Origin: Flavihumibacter cheonanensis
GTDB taxonomy: Bacteria; Bacteroidota; Bacteroidia; Chitinophagales; Chitinophagaceae
Direction of reading: 5' to 3'
DNA: 64,000 bases
Assembly (NCBI RefSeq): GCF_022352215.1
Contig: NZ_JAKRWF010000001.1
Span: 1,612,001-1,676,000 of the forward strand
The notes beneath the pieces are model-generated. The model did no database searches, was not told the DNA's origin, and saw only the letters and a list, made by a program, of their open reading frames with translations. The position numbers and the translations under genes are program-made. Below are positions 59,006-64,000 of the stretch, in pieces. Positions within the stretch are counted from its first letter, which is position 1, and each line of letters starts with the position of its first letter.

Positions 59006-61705
59006 ATGTTACTACAAGAATTTAATAAGGTGAGCAAACCCTGGTCAGTTGACCGCTCAACCATCCTGAATGAACTGGATACCACGCAGGAAGCCGGGCT
59101 TACTGCGGCGGAAGCCGAACGCAGGCTTTCCATTGCGGGGTACAACAGGATTGAATCGGGGAAAAAAGTAAGCCCGCTCATGATCCTGGTCAACCAGTTT
59201 ATCAGCCCGTTTGTGCTGTTATTGGCCATTGCTGCAGGGCTGTCGTTTTTCTTCCAGGAATGGCTCGATGGGATTGCCATCATCGCCGTGATTGTGATCA
59301 ATGCCGTCATCGGGTTTTTGATGGAGTTTCAGGCGGAACGCTCAATGGAAGCCTTGAAAAAACTAACCACCGTACCGGCCCGCGTGCTGCGAGATGGGAC
59401 GCTTGGTGCAATATCTTCCGAGGAGCTGGTACCGGGTGATATTTTATTTGTGGAAGGCGGAGACATGGTTACAGCAGATGCCAGGCTGATCAGTTCGGCT
59501 CAATTACAATCGGATGAATCCGCACTTACCGGCGAGTCCTTGCCGGTGGAAAAACAGACCGGCCAATTGTTGGAAACAGTTCCCCTGGCCGAACGGGACA
59601 ATATGCTGTACAAAGGCACTTTTGTAACAAAAGGAAATGGTTTTGCCGTTGTGGTGCGCACCGGCATGGCCACCGAATTGGGAACCGTTGCCCGCATGGT
59701 GCAACAGGCGCAGCAATCGGCTACACCGCTTGAAAAGAAAATACAGAAGCTCAGTAAGAACCTGCTATGGATCACCGTGGGGCTTTTGGTTGCCATATTT
59801 ACTGCCGGGATATTAAACGGGAAGGATTTTGTACAGATGCTGGAAACCTCCATTGCCCTTGCCGTTGCCGCAATTCCTGAAGGGCTGCCCATCGTTTCCA
59901 CGTTAGCGCTGGCATTCGGCATGTTACGGATGGCCAGGCACCAGGTCATCGTAAAGAAGCTGTCATCGGTGGAAACCCTGGGTGGTACCAACGTGATCTG
60001 CACCGATAAAACCGGGACACTTACACAGAACAAAATTGAAGCGGCCTTCATTGAATTTAAGGAGGGCAGCTCCCGCATAGAAGTGGACGTTGCAGGCTGT
60101 GTGATACGCTTTAAGGATAATGATCAGTTGCCCCATTATCCGGCTTATGCGCATTTGCACCAGATTGCCGCCCTGTGTAACACCGCAACGTATCAGTATG
60201 ATGCTACCTCGGCCAAAGAATCGGGTGACCCGCTGGAAGTGGGACTACTCAAAATGGTCTATTGTTCACCCGTTAAACCGGATGAATACCAACGAACTTT
60301 TTCAAAAATAAATGAAGTGCCTTTTTCTTCCGATACGAAGGTCATGGCTACCCTTCACCACAAAGACAGTGACTATTATGTAGCCGCAAAAGGAGCAGTG
60401 GAAGAACTATTATCCTGCTGTTCATCCGTACTGGAAGGAAGTGATGTTATTCCACTGACTGAAGAAAGAAAAACAACATGGCTATCCAATGCCGAAAAGC
60501 ACGCCCAATCCGGGTTAAGAATGCTGGCTTTTGCTTTTAGAAGCGCTGATGCGGAAGAAGAAGATTTCTTGCATCATCTTACATTGGTAGGCGTGGTCGG
60601 CTTTTTAGATCCGCCCCGCCCAGAGGTACGTGCGGCCATTCAGGAATGCAGATCAGCAGGCATAAAAGTGGTGATGATCACCGGAGACCACCCGGCCACC
60701 GCTAAGAACATTGCCATGCAATTGGGGCTGGCAGAAGAAAGCGATGAGGTAGTTCACGGAAACAGCATGAAGCCCTACGATCAACTGACGTCGGAGGACA
60801 AGCAAAAGTGGCTGCAATCCCCTGTATTTGCGCGTGTATCTCCGGAACACAAGCTGGACCTGGTGACCCTGTTCCAGGCAAATAAAATGGTAGTAGGGAT
60901 GACCGGCGACGGCGTTAATGACGCTCCAGCCCTGAAGAAGGCAGATATCGGTATCGCTATGGGACAAAGGGGTACGCAGGTGGCGCAGGAAGTAGCAGAT
61001 ATGGTCCTGAAAGATGATGCCTTCTCATCCATCGTCCTGGCCATCAAACAGGGGCGGGTAATTTTCGATAATATCAGGAAATTTGTGATCTACCTGCTGT
61101 CCTGTAATCTCAGTGAACTGCTGATCATTGCCACTGCATCCATTCTGAATTTGCATTTTCAGCTTTTTCCGCTCCAGATACTTTTCATCAATCTTGTAAC
61201 AGATGTATTGCCAGCGCTTGCCCTCGGTGTCACCGAAGCGCCTGCGCATATCATGCAGCGAAAACCTTATTCGGCCGGTACACTGATCATTGATAAAAAA
61301 AGATGGACAGCCATTTTTGCCTATTCTACGGTAATCTCCATTACCACCATCGGCGCGGTACTTACCAGTCACGAGTGGCTGCACAAGCAGGAAGGATGGA
61401 ACGGTGAGCTGTGTAACAATATGCTTTTCTATACCCTTATTTTTTCGCAGATACTCCACGTCTTTAATATGTCATTTGAAAAGGGCGTTGCATTTTATAA
61501 ATCAGAAGTGTTCCGCAACAGGTATGTATGGTATGCAGTGCTGGGATGTATAGTTATAGCGTTGCTCTCTTACTTCCTTGTTCCGTTGAGAAAAGTCCTT
61601 GAAGTTTCAATTTACGGATGGCAGGATTGGTCAATCGTCATTGTGTTCTCCTTTCTTTCACTCATTATCAACCAGGCTTTAAAAAGAAGCCGCTGGATTA
61701 TATGA
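59006..61705 (+). CDS. SERCA-like P2A-type cation ATPase
   Basis: This is an 899-residue P-type ATPase. An N-terminal cation-ATPase domain (GLTAAEAERRLSIAGYNRIE) is followed by the actuator (ALTGESLPVEKQ), TM4 with VAAIPEGLPIVSTLALAF, the phosphorylation site ICTDKTGTLTQN and the hinge MTGDGVNDAPALKKADIG. PEGLP is the mark of calcium-type (P2A) pumps; manganese is possible. No HMA domain. It starts 155 bases after the Cus operon and is followed by the nuclease gene, so it belongs more to the next module. Confidence 0.92.
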   Translation: MLLQEFNKVSKPWSVDRSTILNELDTTQEAGLTAAEAERRLSIAGYNRIESGKKVSPLMILVNQFISPFVLLLAIAAGLSFFFQEWLDGIAIIAVIVINAVIGFLMEFQAERSMEALKKLTTVPARVLRDGTLGAISSEELVPGDILFVEGGDMVTADARLISSAQLQSDESALTGESLPVEKQTGQLLETVPLAERDNMLYKGTFVTKGNGFAVVVRTGMATELGTVARMVQQAQQSATPLEKKIQKLSKNLLWITVGLLVAIFTAGILNGKDFVQMLETSIALAVAAIPEGLPIVSTLALAFGMLRMARHQVIVKKLSSVETLGGTNVICTDKTGTLTQNKIEAAFIEFKEGSSRIEVDVAGCVIRFKDNDQLPHYPAYAHLHQIAALCNTATYQYDATSAKESGDPLEVGLLKMVYCSPVKPDEYQRTFSKINEVPFSSDTKVMATLHHKDSDYYVAAKGAVEELLSCCSSVLEGSDVIPLTEERKTTWLSNAEKHAQSGLRMLAFAFRSADAEEEDFLHHLTLVGVVGFLDPPRPEVRAAIQECRSAGIKVVMITGDHPATAKNIAMQLGLAEESDEVVHGNSMKPYDQLTSEDKQKWLQSPVFARVSPEHKLDLVTLFQANKMVVGMTGDGVNDAPALKKADIGIAMGQRGTQVAQEVADMVLKDDAFSSIVLAIKQGRVIFDNIRKFVIYLLSCNLSELLIIATASILNLHFQLFPLQILFINLVTDVLPALALGVTEAPAHIMQRKPYSAGTLIIDKKRWTAIFAYSTVISITTIGAVLTSHEWLHKQEGWNGELCNNMLFYTLIFSQILHVFNMSFEKGVAFYKSEVFRNRYVWYAVLGCIVIALLSYFLVPLRKVLEVSIYGWQDWSIVIVFSFLSLIINQALKRSRWII

Positions 61706-61766
61706 GCTGTGAACGGATAACAAGTTGTAAGCAACCTTAAAGACAACAGCAAAAACTCAATAGCAC

Positions 61767-62636
61767 ATGCGGGATAACAACAGAAATATAAATGTTACAA
61801 AGGCATCCGGTATCAGGGTGCCCTTCAATAAGAACAAATTGAAACAGTCGCTGCTCCGCTCAGGAGCCAGCAGCCAGCAGGCTGAGGATATTGCCAATGA
61901 AATAGTGAACAGGCTGGTAGATAATATATCTACTAAGGAAATCTACAGGAAAGCTTTCCGGTTATTGAAAGACAGGTCGCGTCCAATGGCTGCAAGGTAT
62001 AAACTGAAGCGTGCCCTGATGGAATTAGGCCCTTCGGGTTTCCCCTTTGAGCAGTTCGTAGCAGAATTACTGACATACAAAGGGTATAAAACTGAAGTTG
62101 GCGTAACCATACAGGGGCATTGTGTGAAGCACGAAATAGATGTTATAGCTGAAAAGGATGACCAGCACTTTATGATCGAGTGCAAGTTTCATAATCAACA
62201 GGGTTATATATGCGATGTCAAGATTCCCCTGTACATACAATCCCGGTTCCTGGATGTGGAGCGCCAATGGAAACAGATCGACGGGCATGACAAGAAGATC
62301 CATCAGGGCTGGGTGGTTACCAACACCCGTTTCTCAGACGATGCCGCACAGTATGGCAGGTGTGTGAACATGAACCTGGTCAGTTGGGATTATCCTAAAA
62401 ATAACGGCATAAAAGACTGGATCAACCTGTCTGGACTCCATCCCGTAACAAGTCTTACCACGCTCACCGGAAAGGAAAAGCAAGCGCTGCTCAACAGGAA
62501 GATTGTTTTATGTAAGGCCCTGCATCATGGTGAGGGTATTTTGGAAAGCATCGGCGTAAGACCACCCAGGTTGCAAAAGGTATTGGAAGAATGCGCTGCA
62601 CTGTGTCAAGCGCTTGAAAAATCATATAGATACTAA
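61767..62636 (+). CDS. ATP-cone/PD-(D/E)XK nuclease-like protein
   Basis: This is a 289-residue protein. Residues ~9-90 form an ATP-cone (VTKASGIRVPFNKNKLKQSL and the later helix RPMAARYKLKRALMEL), a nucleotide-sensing domain known from ribonucleotide reductases and NrdR. Residues ~91-200 form a restriction-endonuclease-like fold: PFEQFVAELL, then HEIDVIAEKDDQHFMIECKF, giving D125 and E138-x-K140 as the catalytic set. The fusion suggests a nuclease gated by ATP or dATP. It lies directly before the MBL RNase gene (10 bases). Confidence 0.82.
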   Translation: MRDNNRNINVTKASGIRVPFNKNKLKQSLLRSGASSQQAEDIANEIVNRLVDNISTKEIYRKAFRLLKDRSRPMAARYKLKRALMELGPSGFPFEQFVAELLTYKGYKTEVGVTIQGHCVKHEIDVIAEKDDQHFMIECKFHNQQGYICDVKIPLYIQSRFLDVERQWKQIDGHDKKIHQGWVVTNTRFSDDAAQYGRCVNMNLVSWDYPKNNGIKDWINLSGLHPVTSLTTLTGKEKQALLNRKIVLCKALHHGEGILESIGVRPPRLQKVLEECAALCQALEKSYRY

Positions 62637-62646
62637 TACAACAGAT

Positions 62647-64000
62647 ATGGAAAAATCAGGTTTAAAAATACAATTTTTAGGTGCTGCGCAAACAGTAACC
62701 GGCTCCAGGCACCTTGTTTCCGCTTATGGCAAAAACATCCTGGTGGATTGCGGCATGTTCCAGGGACTAAAGGAACTCCGGCTGCTTAACTGGCAACCGC
62801 TCTCTTTTCCTGCTAAAGACATTGATATCGTTTTACTGACGCATGGGCATTTAGATCATACCGGTTTCCTCCAGCGTCTCGTAAAGGAAGGCTTTTCAGG
62901 TAAGATCATCGCTACGGCCCCTACACTCCAGATCGCGGAAATTATTTTAAAGGACAGCGCAAAAATCCAGGAAGAGGACGCCTTGCGGGCTAATAAGCAT
63001 AAATACACTAAGCATAGCCCCGCTGTTCCGCTTTACGGGCTGCAGGATGTGGACCATACACTGCCGCTTTTTCAGACCGCGCCATTGAACCAGTGGGTGC
63101 CGTTTGGCGAGCAGATTAGTTACAGGTTCAGGTATAATGGACATATCCTGGGAGCAACCTTTATCGAGCTGCGGATCGGGGAGAAAACGATTGTGTTTTC
63201 AGGCGATATCGGCCGCAAACAAGATCCGCTGCTTTTTCCACCGGAAAAACCTGAGAAGGCGGATATCCTGTTTATCGAATCGACCTATGGTGACCGGCTC
63301 CACCCGAAGGAACCGGCAATGGATATTTTAGAACGCATTATCATTCGGGCTGCATTAAAAAAAGGCACCATCGTCATACCAAGTTTTGCTGTTGAGCGCA
63401 CACAGTTGCTGATGTACCTGTTCTGGCAGTTAAAACAAAAAGGAAGATTGCCCGATATACCGATTTACATGGATAGCCCGATGGGCAAAAATGTACTGGA
63501 GGTATTTCACAAAAATGGCACCTGGCATAAGCTGTCTGTCGATGAATGTTCGCAAATGTGCGATACGATCCGGCGTATAACAACGCTGGAAGAAACAAAT
63601 GCACTGATAAACAGCAAGCAGCCGAAAATTGTGATCGCAGGAAGTGGTATGGCAACCGGCGGACGGGTATTGAGCTACTTTGCAAAGTACCTGGGCGATA
63701 CGAATGCCACAGTACTGCTGGTGGGCTACCAGGCAGAGGGAACACGGGGCCGCGCTTTACTGGAGGGTGCAAACGAAATTAAGTTGTATGGCAAATATTT
63801 CGCGGTCCGCGCAGCCATAGAAAACATCGAAGGCTTATCCGGCCATGCTGATCAGCAGGAACTCATTGAGTGGCTGCAAGAGCTGAAGCAACAGCCTCAA
63901 AAGATATTTATCGTACATGGAGAGCCGACATCTGCAAAGGCGCTGAGTGACAAAGTGAAAGAGGTTTACGGATGGGCGTGCGAAATACCCGCATTAAATG
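62647..64000 (+). CDS. MBL-fold/beta-CASP RNase (3' end cut by window)
   Basis: The ATG at 62647 opens a frame that is still open at the window end after 451 codons, so only a few residues are probably missing. It has the metallo-beta-lactamase motifs LTHGHLDHTGF, NGHILGATFIEL and VFSGDIG, a beta-CASP part with PSFAVERTQLLMYLF and IAGSGMATGGR, and the RMMBL end EGLSGHADQQELIEWL with FIVHGEPTSA. This is the archetype of CPSF-like RNA exonucleases and endonucleases. It should cut RNA with two zinc ions, probably together with the ATP-cone nuclease-like protein. Confidence 0.92.
   Translation, partial: MEKSGLKIQFLGAAQTVTGSRHLVSAYGKNILVDCGMFQGLKELRLLNWQPLSFPAKDIDIVLLTHGHLDHTGFLQRLVKEGFSGKIIATAPTLQIAEIILKDSAKIQEEDALRANKHKYTKHSPAVPLYGLQDVDHTLPLFQTAPLNQWVPFGEQISYRFRYNGHILGATFIELRIGEKTIVFSGDIGRKQDPLLFPPEKPEKADILFIESTYGDRLHPKEPAMDILERIIIRAALKKGTIVIPSFAVERTQLLMYLFWQLKQKGRLPDIPIYMDSPMGKNVLEVFHKNGTWHKLSVDECSQMCDTIRRITTLEETNALINSKQPKIVIAGSGMATGGRVLSYFAKYLGDTNATVLLVGYQAEGTRGRALLEGANEIKLYGKYFAVRAAIENIEGLSGHADQQELIEWLQELKQQPQKIFIVHGEPTSAKALSDKVKEVYGWACEIPALN

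Larger units (their letters stand above)
31231..64000. mobile_element. Probable genomic island integrated at ssrA (right end outside window)
   Basis: The left border is the tmRNA scar. Everything to the right is accessory in character: IS21-like remnants, small unknown genes, two metal-efflux modules of different base composition, and a stress/nuclease module. Neither an integrase nor the right-hand junction is in the window, so the extent is inferred. An intact or rebuilt ssrA with the missing 5' part is expected at the other end. Confidence 0.55.

Overview
The window looks like a member of the Bacteroidota, most likely Chitinophagaceae or a close relative (an inference from gene content; no database was searched). 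The pointers are a giant PKD-repeat protein ending in a type IX secretion (type B, gliding-type) sorting domain, a TonB-dependent receptor, several lipoproteins, and candidate promoters of the Bacteroidota form TTTG-N19/20-TAnnTTTG.

Bases 1 to about 31,230 read as ordinary chromosome. They carry an ABC permease end, proBA, a DUF3037/HipA-like kinase pair, a drug/metabolite exporter, a lytic transglycosylase, the PKD protein, a UPF1-like helicase, a DUF4197 lipoprotein, a DUF92 membrane protein, a divergent GAPDH/E4PDH-like dehydrogenase and an AraC regulator. After these come secreted hydrolases, a TlpA-metallophosphoesterase-serine hydrolase operon, and a minus-strand set (29,006 to 24,084) built round a TonB receptor with a CxxxM motif, a Met-rich lipoprotein and a Cys-rich small protein. 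That set probably handles copper, and is followed by ChrA and an exported transthyretin-like hydrolase.

At 31,231-31,251 the minus strand carries what looks like the last ~20 bases of tmRNA (T-loop, 3' T-stem strand and acceptor end), followed by a terminator-like hairpin. The rest of the gene is absent. This is the expected scar of an element integrated into ssrA, so I read everything to its right as a genomic island that runs past the end of the window. Its first kilobase holds the ends of a decayed IS21-like element and three small unknown genes.

The island has two metal modules. The first (33.2-49.7 kb, AT-rich, all minus strand) holds arsR-merTP-GDCCVxC with a clear operator/promoter, a P1B-type ATPase, an HMA-CDF transporter, a methyltransferase, a CzcB adaptor, a CzcA-TolC fusion, a BNR lipoprotein, a TlpA protein, an extremely His-rich lipoprotein and a 5'-truncated lgt. 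It ends at a 112-bp hairpin that replaces the start of lgt. The second (50-58.9 kb, more GC-rich, plus strand) is a Cus-like copper/silver system: an HMA-AraC regulator, a HYC_CC_PP protein, a CusA interrupted by an in-frame stop, a TolC and two CusB-like adaptors.

The last 5 kb holds a SERCA-like P-type ATPase, an ATP-cone/PD-(D/E)XK nuclease and an MBL/beta-CASP RNase that is cut by the window edge. This looks like a separate stress-related or nucleic-acid module. No intact transposase, integrase, CRISPR array, complete tRNA or rRNA was seen.
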